Shown here one piece after another: positions 1-10,174 of a DNA stretch of 64,000 bases. Under the pieces are notes generated by a model, which saw only the letters and a program-made list of their open reading frames with translations, was not told where the DNA came from and ran no database searches. Source of the DNA: Gnomoniopsis sp. IMI 355080 (lineage: Eukaryota; Ascomycota; Sordariomycetes; Diaporthales; Gnomoniaceae); NCBI GenBank assembly GCA_027946555.1, contig JAPEVC010000201.1, forward strand, positions 1-64,000, read 5' to 3'. Numbering within the stretch: the stretch's first letter is position 1; each line of letters starts with the position of its first letter. The position numbers and the translations under genes were made by a program.

Positions 1-1479
1 AGAAAACGCATAGCTATCCGTCTATATTCACCACACTTTCACTATAGCTATCACTAAGTCTTTCGCTATAAGCCATAATAACCAACCCACACTTTATAGC
101 TAACAACAGTAAAGGCAGCGCTAAATATAATACTCCAATTACTCCGGAAGAGCTAGCCCTATTACCGCCTCCACCACCAGACTATAGGGAGATACAGAAA
201 CCAGCGCTAATATATAAGCTTCATTATATAATAACCACCACTCTCACGCCCATAAAATTCAGTCCTACTATAATTCCTTTCCTAATAACATATTATATCT
301 TCGCAGATTACTAGATCTTTATAGCGTAGTTCATATCGAAGCGGAAGACAATAAGGAATATAACTACGGCAATACGCCAGGCTCGGAAAGAAGCTCTAAA
401 AGCCGCCCAGAAGCCAATACCTTCTAAATAGCAAAATAAAGCTAACCACCGAGCTTTCAATAAGGATATAGAGGAATAGATCAACAACAACCTAGAGTTC
501 TATAAGCAGTTCGATAAGTAGTATATCTAATAGACCCTTTCCTAAAAGGAAACTAATAGAGAACGATATACTTTTCTAGCACTATTTCCTCCGGAAGTCA
601 CTAGTAAGCTCGCTCTTAAAGATATCCTCTATAAACTATCTATACGATTTAACCGCTAGGACCGAGAAGAATAGGTATAAGAATAATACTTAAACGGAGA
701 GCCTTTCAAATACCTTCCTCCACCACGCTATATCTCGGTAGAGCCTACTCCACCGCCATCCGCGAAAGCTCGAGGAAAATAACCAGAGGCTATCGCGGGG
801 AGTAATATAAACCCTTAAAGGAATTCCCCAGACCTATTAAGTTTAAATCCTTCACTATCCCCGCGTATTAAAACCTTACCCTCCGAGGACCCGGAAACAG
901 GCCAATCAGACTTCGAGGAAGTGCCGGAAACTCTTAAACCAGAAATAGAATAAGGAGAATCACCCGTAGCCAAGCTATTTAGACTATTAGATAAATTCTT
1001 ATTAAGACCGGAGGTTTAAAGTATAATAACGCGATCGAATAATAAGGATAGAATAACCTATCAGAGTATTTCGGAACTACTTTATATCTATTAAGCTTTT
1101 CAACCACAATAAGAGTACTCTGATCAAAGCCAGACTATATATCGTTCCTCGGAAATCTTACCCAGCCTGCTATCGCCCACGGAGAGGTTTCGCCGGATAT
1201 TCACCGAAGATTCAACCGGAGATTCCCGGATAAGTCGATTAAGCCACAGTAGGAGAGTTCAGTTCTCCCAGGAACCCATCTATAATATAAAAGAAGAGAT
1301 TATATTATATAATCCTTCATCTAATCCCTCCGATAATTCGTCTAACCCTAATAACGAAGACAGAGGAGGACCATCGGGACCACTATATAGCTAAAGACGA
1401 TAACCCCCCTATAGACCCCTAAGCCCTAATCCACCCGGACCACCAGGACCACCTAGGCTACCTCCGGGAGGACTAGCCA

Positions 1480-2128
1480 TTAACCTATAAAGATCTATCT
1501 TCAATAAGGAGTTTAAGACCATTATAGGCCGGTTTAAACTATACGAAGACTGGAAGGATCTAAGTAGTTTGCTAGTGGTATCCATTACGGATGGTAAGAT
1601 TACGGTCTGGAAGGACCTAAAGGCATTTATTAACCGCTATAGAATCTATATAGCAGGCGATAATAAGCGAAGACAGTATCTAGCTTATAATCTCCTTACT
1701 TACCTAGGAGGTATTACTTATATATAATTCTATAATACTCTTACCTATAAGGAACGCACTTAGATAACCGTTCGTCTAAACGGATAATACTACTGGAAAG
1801 TTACTTTTATAAGAGACTTTAAGATATTAAGGAAGACCGCCGAAACCCTTCTGGATACATAACGATATACCCGAAAGGACATACGAGATAACCGGAATAT
1901 TCTTGAATTCACCCAGAATATTCGGAGATTTATACGCCTTTCGGAGCACCCTAAGTCCTTTATCTCTAAGCATATCTAGGACCGTATCGATAAGGAATTA
2001 GTAGCTAAGTATTTTAATAGACCGTCTAATACTACTAATACTCGCCTCTTCGAAGCCCAGCTAAAGGAGAAATAGGAAATATAATCTATTATTGAAAATA
2101 AACGGATAAAAGCAAGGGAAGCGTAAGG
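1480..2128 (+). pseudogene. gag-like remnant of the chromovirus
   Basis: One reading frame runs through this interval, interrupted only by TAA/TAG codons. It is rich in Trp, Lys, Arg and aromatic residues, as in the capsid part of fungal gypsy gag proteins, and it lies upstream of the protease in the expected place. Proline-rich and acidic stretches precede it (about 120-1470). A convincing CCHC zinc knuckle was not found: there is a Cys-Arg-Phe-Gly motif near 2470, but the remaining ligands are not clear. The assignment rests mainly on position and composition. Confidence 0.5.
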
Positions 2129-3009
2129 TCTACCATATCAATTATATCTTACACCGGTCCGAATAGCGCCGCTAATATGCTAACCCATTAATATTACGGT
2201 GCCGCCTATAATATATCCTCGGCCGTTATACCGTATAGATAACCGCAATCAACGGGTTAAACGACTAAGAGATCCAGGTTACTTACCCTATAACTAGTTT
2301 CGGGCTTTAACACCCGTATAATAAGCTCAGTTTATTAAGGCACGTAATCAGCTTTATACTTATGGCAGCTAACCGGCTAATTAACTAAGATTACCCGGAG
2401 CGCCACCGCCTAAAATACTCATTAACGCTGCTACTAAATCTGGACGGCGTAATAAGAGTAATTCACCGCAGATATACTGTAGATTCGGTCGAAGAGATAC
2501 TAATAGCAAGTTTATACTAAATAGTATTATAAATTTCATAATCGGGAAGGATAAATCCTTCTATAAGTATAACTTATCTAAGGAAGAAAGCCTGGAAGCC
2601 GAAGGATATTATCCTATCGATACGGACCTGACCCTTTTTAATAAGGAGCCGGAAGACCTAGCCGATTAACCGGAAGTTATAGATAAAGACCCGTTAGATA
2701 AAGAAGGAGACGCGGAACTCGTTAACTATATAGATTTCTTCTATAACTTTAATATAAAAGAGGAGACTTTACCGTTAGATTATAATAAGTATACCGGAAG
2801 CTACCCCCTTCTCGCGGATAACTACTAGTGCCCTAGTTATAGGCTTAAACTTTTATCATTATAAGAATATCGCCAGTATATCCAAGAGTATAAGGGCAGA
2901 ACTCCTTTACCACCCTAGATTAGCCGAGTTATAAGGTATAATACCTCGCTAAGCCACACCACTCTATATAACGGTAATAGTTACACCTATACTCGTGTAA
3001 TCGGATAAC

Positions 3010-3485
3010 CGTCCCCTACCGGAGAAGACTTTTAAGTATGCTTTAACACAGGCGCTAGCCGATATGCTATATTATAGGACCTCTTACTCAAGTTTTCATT
3101 CGCTAAATTCAATAGCAAGATATAGGCGAACCTTAGAGGAGTAGGGAATAATAAAGCTCGAGGGTAGGCTGAATTCGACGTATACTTTTAAGCAACTATA
3201 AATTCCCACCTAACCATCATTAAGGTCTATATTAACGCCTGGGTCATCGATAATCTCGACGCAGGATTGCTTATAGGCCAGGAATTCAATGTCCCACACT
3301 AAGTGGATATCCTAAACTCAGAGTCCTTAATACGCTTTAGCTATTTCAACGGAGCTATTATCCCAGCTATAATCTTCGCTAAAGGACCGGACGATAAACA
3401 TATTACTTTAACGGCATTAAAGACTATCGTTCTACCGTATTCCACCCGTCTAATACCGTTTAAGAAAGTATTAAAAAATTACTAA
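3010..3485 (+). pseudogene. Retroviral-type aspartic protease remnant with mutated active site
   Basis: The frame reads Cys-Phe-Asn-Thr-Gly-Ala-Ser at 3039-3059. Retroviral proteases carry Asp-Thr-Gly-Ala/Ser here, so the catalytic Asp codon GAC appears to have become AAC. That is the G-to-A change expected from RIP on the opposite strand in a TGA context. Downstream residues (Ile-Leu, then a Leu-Leu-Ile-Gly-Gln-Glu-Phe motif near 3270-3290) fit the second half of the fold. The same frame stays open to 3485, which explains the only track-length open frame in the block. This is a dead enzyme. Confidence 0.75.
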
Positions 3486-4079
3486 TCTTTTTATTCCGGC
3501 CCGACTAGGAAGGGTCTATAGTATATCTACTGGGCTATAATGATTCGAATATAATGATTTTAAATACGACTCCCAGACTATTAAAGTTAGCGCGGTATTA
3601 ATATATAGGAGTTTTGGAGCCTTATATCACAGATCATATTTTAAAACTACAGAATAAAGATAATTTTCCCCTATTATATTAGTTTAAGGTAAATCAAGAC
3701 CTAGATAAACAATAACTTAACTATATTCACTATGTATTCACCGTATCTAAACTATTAGAACCCCTAGAATCCATAATAGATTAAGCGGAGACTAATCCGA
3801 ATATACTACCTGAAGAGTATAAGGACGAAACAGTTTAACCGGACTTTAAACTTAATATCGGCAAAAACCACCTTCTCCCAGAGATTAAAACAGACTAAGG
3901 AATCTATATCTATAACTATTCGACAGACTTTATAATTAAAGTTACTTAGCTCTTAGATAAATTTAAATCCATCTTCGGCGACTTAAATATTATAGACCTA
4001 CCCGAATACCTCTAAATACGAGTCGACCTAGTCGAAGGCTGGCAGAATATAAAGATAGCCCAGCGACCCTACTATTCTA

Positions 4080-5470
4080 ACGAAGAAGACCAGGAGGTTA
4101 TCAATAAAGTTTTAGATAAACTTTATAACCAGGGCCGAGCGGAGTAAGTACGCCGAGTAATACCCTTCGGAGCGCTAGTCTTTATTATATAGAAGACCGT
4201 GGATAGAAAACGTAAAGAAAGAATAATAGTGGATCTTAGAGTACTGAATAAGGTATTAGTTCTAGACGCTTACCCTCTACCACTATAGCAGGAGATAATT
4301 AGAAGGATATATGGCAAGAAGTTTATCACGGTTATCGATACTCGTTCATTCTTTTATCAATTCTTAGTTTACCCACCGCACCGAGACAGATTCACTATCG
4401 TTAGCTATCGCGGTCTCGAACGAATAATTATACCACCTATAGGATTTCGTAATTCACCAGCATATATCCAGAGATATATAGACCAACTTCTTTAACCTTA
4501 CCGTAACTATTATAATACTTTTATTAATAATATTATTATCTATTTATTCACGGAGGAAGAATACTTTAAGCACTTATAAACTATCTTTTAGTTATTTAAA
4601 AATAACTATATCTCTTTAGCAGGACCTAAGTTATTTATTAGATACCCTTTAATATAAATTCTTAGATTCCGTATAGATGGATTAGTATAATATAATACCG
4701 AAGATCGGATTCAAGCTATATATAACCTCGAATTCCTAACTTCACTCTAGCACCTAGAGACCTTTATTAGATTAGCCGGATTCTTACGCTATCTTATCCC
4801 AAAGTTTTCCTATAGGATTAACCTATTACAGCGAAGAAAGACCCAGATACTAGCCTAAGCAAGGTCTAACGGCAAATTACCTAAAGGAAACGGCCGGATC
4901 AACTATACCAAGCGTACTAACTTTAACCCTATAGAGGACGAGATAAAGGCGTTTAAGGATATATAAGACGCTTTAAGCCAGCTAAATATATTATTTCACT
5001 ACGATCTAATACGAATACTATTTATTTAAATAGATGCCTCTAAGGAAATAGGATTTTCCGCTATAGCTTTCTATCTTAAACCGGATTATAAGTAGGACGG
5101 GAAGTTACCTATCCCCAGCACCGCTATATAACCTATCCTATATATCAGTAAGACTATTAACTAGGCTAAATATAACTACTAGCCTACGGAACTTAAAATA
5201 GCTTACTTAATATAGGTTATCCGGAAACTATATACCCTTATTAGATCGAACCGGGTAAAGCCCGTTACTATTCTTACGGATTATATAGCTACTATTAATA
5301 TTATATATCAAACCACTATATCCACTATTGATAAAACGAAGGCGAATATAAAGCTTATATTAGCGGCTGAATATCTTAGTTAATATAACCTTCGAGTTAT
5401 TCATATTCTAGGATAGTCTAATATACTCGCTAACACCGTATCGCGGCTACTATTAGCATAGCCAGTATAT
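4080..5470 (+). pseudogene. Reverse transcriptase and RNase H remnant
   Basis: The frame carries the gypsy-type palm and fingers motifs. These include Val-Asp-Leu-Arg-Val-Leu-Asn near 4230, Asp-Ala-Tyr-Pro-Leu-Pro near 4265, Phe-Arg-Asn-Ser-Pro near 4445, and the catalytic box now reading Phe-Ile-Asn-Asn at 4520-4531. The family has Tyr-(Ile/Val)-Asp-Asp in that box, so both catalytic Asp codons have become AAT. RNase H follows, with Ile-Asp-Ala-Ser at 5030-5041, a Pro-Thr-Glu-Leu motif near 5185 and Thr-Asp-Tyr near 5280 still readable. Numerous TAG and TAA codons replace Gln. It is inactive by loss of both palm aspartates and by the stops. Confidence 0.9.
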
Positions 5471-5559
5471 AAAGACGGCGGAGTACTAGACTATCTATAG
5501 CAGCAGGCCTCTATTTAACCGGAGACGGAGTATATCTATATCTTGACTAAAGCTAACTT

Positions 5560-7110
5560 TAACCAGGACCTGCAGTTGCGGATTATTAACGGATATAAAC
5601 ACCACGCCGGATGGACCCGGATTATTTAATAAATCCGTAAGCAGACGCTAGGTATTAAATTACCGTTTACTATAGACTAAAACGGATTCCTTTACCTTAA
5701 GGATTATAATGGGAAATAACGGTTATATCTTCTAAAGATAATAGCCTAGGAGTTTATCGTAGATTCACACGATAATAAATATCACTTCTCCGCTAACCGC
5801 GTCTGGCGTGACCTGACGGATAGATATATTATCAGGAAATGCCGGCAGTAAGTGGAGGAATATATTAAGAACTGCCGGATCTATAATAAAAATCAGAATA
5901 AGAATAAACGACCGATAGGTGAACTTCAACCTATATTATCCCTAAGTATTCCTTTCCATATAATCACTATGGATTTTATCACTGCTATACCAGATATACT
6001 ATCCAAAAGCACTATATAGGCTATCCCTTATATACCGTTCTACGACTCTTTCCTTACTATAACTAATAAATAGAGTAAATCAATTATAATTATCCCGGGG
6101 AATTCGGTATATACCGCTTAGGACTAAGCCACCATACTGCTAAGGATATTATATACCTATAACTAAGGCATACCCAAATATATTATTAGTAATCGAGATC
6201 CTAAGTTCCTCTCTAACTTCTGGAAGACTATCTAACAATCGACCGATACTAAGCTTATATACTCTACAGCATATCACCTATAGATAGATAGGTAGTCCGA
6301 GGTGAAGAACCGGGTAGTCGAGCTAGCTATCTATATCTTTATAGCCACTTACCCGGATATCGAATAGACGGAGATTATACCAGCCCTTTAGTTTAACCTG
6401 AATAATGCCTATAATAAAGCCACCAACTGCTTAGCTAACTAACTTCTACTAGGAACAAATCTCCCTGCTAGCAATTAGGCCGGTGAAACTACGGTAAATA
6501 TATCCCGTGGCACCTTCTAGGAGGAAGCTTAGCTTTCTATCGCCGAGGCGTAGATAGCTGCCAAACACTAGTATAATAAGAAGCATAGGAAAGGATTATT
6601 TACTCCCGGAGATTAGGTTTATATAAGGATTAGCTATAGACACTCCTTGCCAGGAAACCCACCCAGGAAATATTTACCGTAAAGGATAGGCCCTTTCTAG
6701 GTTAAACGGCAAGTAAGACCGCTTACCTATAAACTCAACCTAGCTCCATATATAAATATATATCCTATAATACCTATTATATAGCTTACTCCCGCGAGAC
6801 TACTAAAGTCGGATCCCTATAGATATAACCCGTTATACCCTAATAACATTAATATCCCTAATAATCCTGACGTGGATAAGTACTATAAAGCCTACCGGCA
6901 TTATAAACTAGAACAAATTATAGCTAAACGCAACCGCTATTATAGGCGCAGATAACCTTAAACGGAATACCTAATAAAGTAGATAAACTACCTAAGCCAT
7001 TATAATATATAGATACCCCGAGATGCCCTTAATGCTAATAATATAGTTAAGGACTTTAAAGTAAAATAGAGATAGATATAGGAGCTCCGAGAAGCTACTA
7101 TAAAATCCTA
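5560..7110 (+). pseudogene. Integrase plus chromodomain remnant
   Basis: Residues of an HHCC zinc-binding domain are spaced between about 5765 and 5880. The catalytic core follows, with the first Asp in Met-Asp-Phe-Ile-Thr at 5969, the second Asp in Ser-Asn-Arg-Asp-Pro-Lys-Phe near 6190-6210, and the Glu in Arg-Gln-Ser-Glu-Val-Lys near 6295. The DDE triad is therefore still readable, unlike the protease and reverse transcriptase sites. Around 6900-7060 the frame shows a chromodomain-like tail (Tyr-Leu-Ile-Lys followed by a stop where Trp is expected, then an Asn-Tyr-Leu-Ser-His-Tyr-Asn segment). Chromodomains of this kind tether integration to heterochromatin. The frame is broken by many TAG/TAA codons. 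Confidence 0.85.
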
Positions 7111-7254
7111 TCCGCAACCCCCTCTACCATTAAAACCAGGAGATATCATAACCCCTAAGCCAAAATAAGGACTAGGACGACCTCGCCGTAAAGTCTCCTA
7201 TAAGATATCACCGGGTTAACCATCTGCCACCCCCATTATAAACTAAGGTAGGGC

Positions 7255-7464
7255 CACTTTAAGGCGGTCACGTCGCGTAGTAAATTCACCGCGTTTACAA
7301 ACTTAAACGCAGCTTAACTTTCAAACTAATTTCAACCTACTTTTAAACTTAGATAACCACCTATAAATCCATCCTGCTTTTCTTCTTCAAATCATCAACC
7401 ATCCACTCTTCATCAAACCAAGCAAGCCTTATCCATTAGACCACACAGCATCACCCTGCCAGCT
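7255..7464 (+). other. CA-rich leader or LTR-like stretch between the chromovirus and the second degraded frame
   Basis: This segment lies between the end of the chromodomain frame and the degraded 470-codon frame. It has a purine stretch near 7250-7265 that could be a polypurine tract, followed by a TCACG word and a pyrimidine/CA-rich sequence resembling a fungal 5' leader. It could be the start of a 3' LTR or a promoter and leader for the second frame. No copy elsewhere in the window settles this. Confidence 0.3.
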
Positions 7465-8877
7465 ATAATACTCGGTATATTAGATACTCCAGAGCCATTA
7501 GCATTCTACGCTATACCCATCCCCACCTCCTAAGACCCCGAGGGAGTAATAATACGCTATAGCCGTACCAAGGAGTATACCATTAAGGTATATAAACCGA
7601 CCTCTTACGACTATCTAAAGATAGAGGGATACCGGTAGGCGATATACCTCTACGGAGGCAAAGCCCAGATTAACTAAGGCATATCCGTAATACGCTCCAC
7701 TATAGCCACTTACCTTAGCCGATACTAAGGATAGACCGACCGCTACCGTACAACTATAGAGGATAAAGGCTACCTATTATATATCGACCGTAAAGTCGAA
7801 TATAACATCTATATGCCGGGGTCTAAGCTAGAGGAGAGTCGCCGCAGCTAACCTATCTCCACCGAGGAAGCTTAACGCCTCCTTACTAAATACCCTATCC
7901 CCGCCTAGATTAACCGTGATTTACTAGTCTATAATGGCTAGAATTTAAACCCGGATAAGCTCCTCTCGGAGCTATAGCCTAAGGACTCCGAGAATAGTAA
8001 TACTAACGATAACTACCCGGCAGTATCCCTAGACTTTATCCCCAAGACCCCGCTATTCCATAATCTATAATCCATTATAGCTAGCGGCGGCAAGAACCTT
8101 AAAACCCCTAATACTAATAAGACTAGCCGTACAATCCCTAGAGATACCGGTAGCGGCGTATTCACTAAGGAAGTTACGGTAAAGTTATCCTAATAAAAGC
8201 TTAACGCCCTTCGCTATATTATTAATATCTGCGAAGTTACCATACGGTATAATTAGAACCGCTGCCCTTAGTCCGATATAATAAACCTATAGACCGAGGT
8301 GGCTAAGAAAACTACTGCCAGCCTTACCCTAGTCAACAACCGTATCGTCGCCGCGGGCGAAGAGTAGCAGCAACCCGCCGCGTAATTCGCCTCCCTTAAG
8401 GCGATAATATCCCGGTTCACGAGCACGACTAAGTCCACTAGTAAAAAGCGCGCCCGCTATACCGAAGACTCCGATATAGAGATTATATCTGAAGATACTA
8501 TGGATTCACCTACCCGCTCTCTATTCGGCAAAGGCAAAAACACCATAAATCCCATTTCGCCTAGATACACTAGGACTTTACCTAAGTTCACTATAGGCGC
8601 TACCGCCATAGTCTATAAGCGGCTCGAGTACTATAAGAAGCTAGTTAACTCGACCGCCAAATATTAGGTAGAGAGCTACTCGATCTATACCTATAACGAC
8701 GTCCTGCCCCTCGCCAACGCCTATAAGGCTATATTCGATAAAGTTAAGATAAAATTCACTTCCCTTAATAACTATAGGTCCGCTATCTACTTCCTGCCCC
8801 TACCTATTACTATTTACCTTAAGAACCTTATCGAGACCTTTAAGGCCGGCTATAAGGAGGACTTAATTACCGAATAA
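7465..8877 (+). pseudogene. RIP-degraded 470-codon frame of unknown family
   Basis: From an ATA codon at 7465 (probably a mutated ATG) to TAA at 8875, one frame holds for 470 codons without a frameshift. It is interrupted by about twenty TAA/TAG codons and no TGA. Restoring the obvious Gln/Trp identities gives an ordinary-looking hydrophilic protein with Lys/Thr/Ser-rich central parts, an acidic Ser-Asp-Ile-Glu segment near 8470 and a Tyr/Leu-rich C-terminal part. No known domain is recognised. It lies just after the chromovirus chromodomain and a CA-rich leader-like stretch (7266-7464). It may be an accessory ORF of the retroelement, a gene of a second repeated element, or a duplicated host gene caught by RIP. 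Confidence 0.65.
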
Positions 8878-8965
8878 AGGTAGGAGAGGAGGACTTAGCG
8901 GAACCCGCTTTCACAGTAGTTCTATTAATAAAAGGTCGGTAAAGCCTAAGAGGGCAAGAAGTTTC

Positions 8966-9141
8966 TTTTATTATAAACCGGCGGCTACTAGGCTATTTCT
9001 TTTATCGATTACTAGGGCTATAAGGCTAACTGACTAGGCAGTTTCCCGGATATTTCCTTTATTATTAACCGGCGGCTATTAGGCTATATTTTTTCTTTAA
9101 TCGCCGGGGCCCTAATGCTACTTAACTAAGCAGTTCCCGGG
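8966..9141 (+). repeat. Imperfect tandem duplication of about 85-90 bp
   Basis: Two diverged copies follow each other, 8966-9050 and 9058-9141. Both start with a TTATTAT-type run, then an ACCGGCGGCTA word, then TAGGCTAT, and both end in a CAGTT..CCCGG word. The middles differ by point changes and small gaps. The duplication lies directly after the degraded 470-codon frame and before a very A/T-rich stretch (9145-9230). It may be part of the terminal region of a second repeat element. Confidence 0.6.
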
Positions 9142-9311
9142 TAATAAATTATATTAACTTTAATCTATTATATAATAAATTATATTAAGTAAATCTAATA
9201 AATATTAACTATATTACTCTTTCAGAAGGAGGAGGCTAAATTCAATAACAGACTATTATGGATAAAGGTTATTGATAGGCGGCAAATAATGGCTATAAAG
9301 GCACGATAGAT

Positions 9312-9425
9312 TCGTATAGTGAATATACGGTGAATTCATACAGTGAACCTACGGTAAATTCACCGGCAATTACACGGTGTATATATAGTGAATTCTCCTA
9401 GCGAATGCATGGTGTATTTATGGTA
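9312..9425 (+). repeat. Cluster of short degenerate GTGAAT-type repeats
   Basis: The words AGTGAAT, GGTGAATTCA, AGTGAAC, GTAAATTCACCG, ACGGTGTAT, AGTGAATTC and ATGGTGTAT follow each other with a spacing of roughly 12 to 17 nt. Several contain the palindromic core GAATTC. TpG is common here, unlike in the RIP-degraded block just before it. The inverse word TTCAC recurs in the first 60 bases of the window. The cluster may mark the terminal or sub-terminal part of a repeat element, and its borders are approximate. Confidence 0.5.
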
Positions 9426-10084
9426 GACTTTATATAGCCCAGTCGTTAGGACTTATCCCCTTCTATTATTTAGAAAAGGGCATCGTCATATAATACACTC
9501 ATTAGCCCGCCATCAATAGCTGGCAGCTAGATCCCTTTACTAACGGTCTACAATAGCTTTAGGAATCGGTCTAGGAGGGAGTATTAAATGCTAGTATAGC
9601 CCGGGAGGCATAGGCTGGTAGGATATATATGCGATTGGCTTACTAAGCATAAAGGCGCTTTAAGCATTAGTGAAATGATAAAGAGCTAGATTTACTATTA
9701 GAATAGTGCTAGATTTGCATCAGGAAGATGTTAGATTTCTTCTCTAGACAATCAGCAACACACAGCATTCTGGCCAAGATTGACCCTCATCTCATGCCCT
9801 GCATTCTAACACTATATAATTCTTCACCATCGTTGTGTGGGGGATCCCTTATCTGAACCCGGGCATGGAGCTACTGCGTCGCCTAACTGAAGCACATTTT
9901 CCCAGGCGACCCAGGTTATCCGCTGCGGGCGGATCCCGTCCAGTGAGTTACTTCTACACAGGAACCTTGATTAGCCGCTTTGAGAGCCCGAGCAGAATTT
10001 TCGCGAACCCCACGGGTAGTTAGCCTTTATATATGCGTTCGCCGCAAGACTGTCACAACAAATCGGAACATACTCGTTCAAATA
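9426..10084. other. Transition from RIP-degraded block to normal sequence; no gene seen
   Basis: Composition shifts gradually between 9440 and about 9720 from TpA-rich to balanced sequence with normal CpA and TpG. A GCTAGATTT word occurs at 9684 and 9708, with a variant (GTTAGATTT) at 9730. The open frame at 9835-10023 starts with GTG and resembles no known protein. The stretch lies upstream of the tRNA gene. Confidence 0.5.
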
Positions 10085-10166
10085 TCGGGTATGGTGTAGC
10101 GGTAACATCGGTGACTCTCATCTTCTGAGCACTCACCAGCCCGGGGTTCGACTCCCCGTATCCGAG
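10085..10166 (+). tRNA. tRNA-Glu (anticodon CUC) with an 11-nt intron
   Basis: A full cloverleaf can be drawn. The acceptor arm is 10085-10091 paired with 10159-10165, with discriminator G at 10166. The D stem is 10094-10097 with 10105-10108. The anticodon stem is 10110-10114 with 10133-10137, and the T arm is 10142-10158 around TTCGACT. The B box GGTTCGACTCC is at 10145-10155. The anticodon loop has CTC at 10117-10119, and the extra bases 10121-10131 sit one base 3' of the anticodon, the canonical position for eukaryotic tRNA introns. The intron contains GAG at 10127-10129, complementary to the anticodon, giving the anticodon-intron pair expected by the tRNA splicing endonuclease. Confidence 0.93.
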
Positions 10167-10167
10167 A

Positions 10168-10174
10168 TTTTTTT
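10168..10174 (+). terminator. RNA polymerase III T-run terminator of the tRNA gene
   Basis: Seven consecutive T residues start two bases after the discriminator base of the tRNA, as expected for Pol III termination. Confidence 0.85.

Larger units (their letters stand above)
1..7265 (+). mobile_element. RIP-degraded Ty3/gypsy chromovirus (LTR retrotransposon internal region)
   Basis: This stretch encodes, in the order expected for Ty3/gypsy elements, remnants of gag, aspartic protease, reverse transcriptase, RNase H, integrase and a C-terminal chromodomain. The domain order and chromodomain place it among chromoviruses. Every frame is broken by TAA and TAG codons at positions where Gln or Trp is expected, and TpA is strongly enriched while TpG is rare, the pattern left by RIP (CpA to TpA). 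Reverse transcriptase through chromodomain stays in one frame for about 3 kb, so decay was by point mutation rather than indels. The 5' LTR lies outside the window, and no second LTR copy could be matched inside it, so both borders are approximate. The element is not functional. Confidence 0.9.

Noticed and set aside
3303..3485. 60-codon frame inside the retrotransposon
   Set aside because: It is the undamaged tail of the degraded protease frame, not an independent gene.
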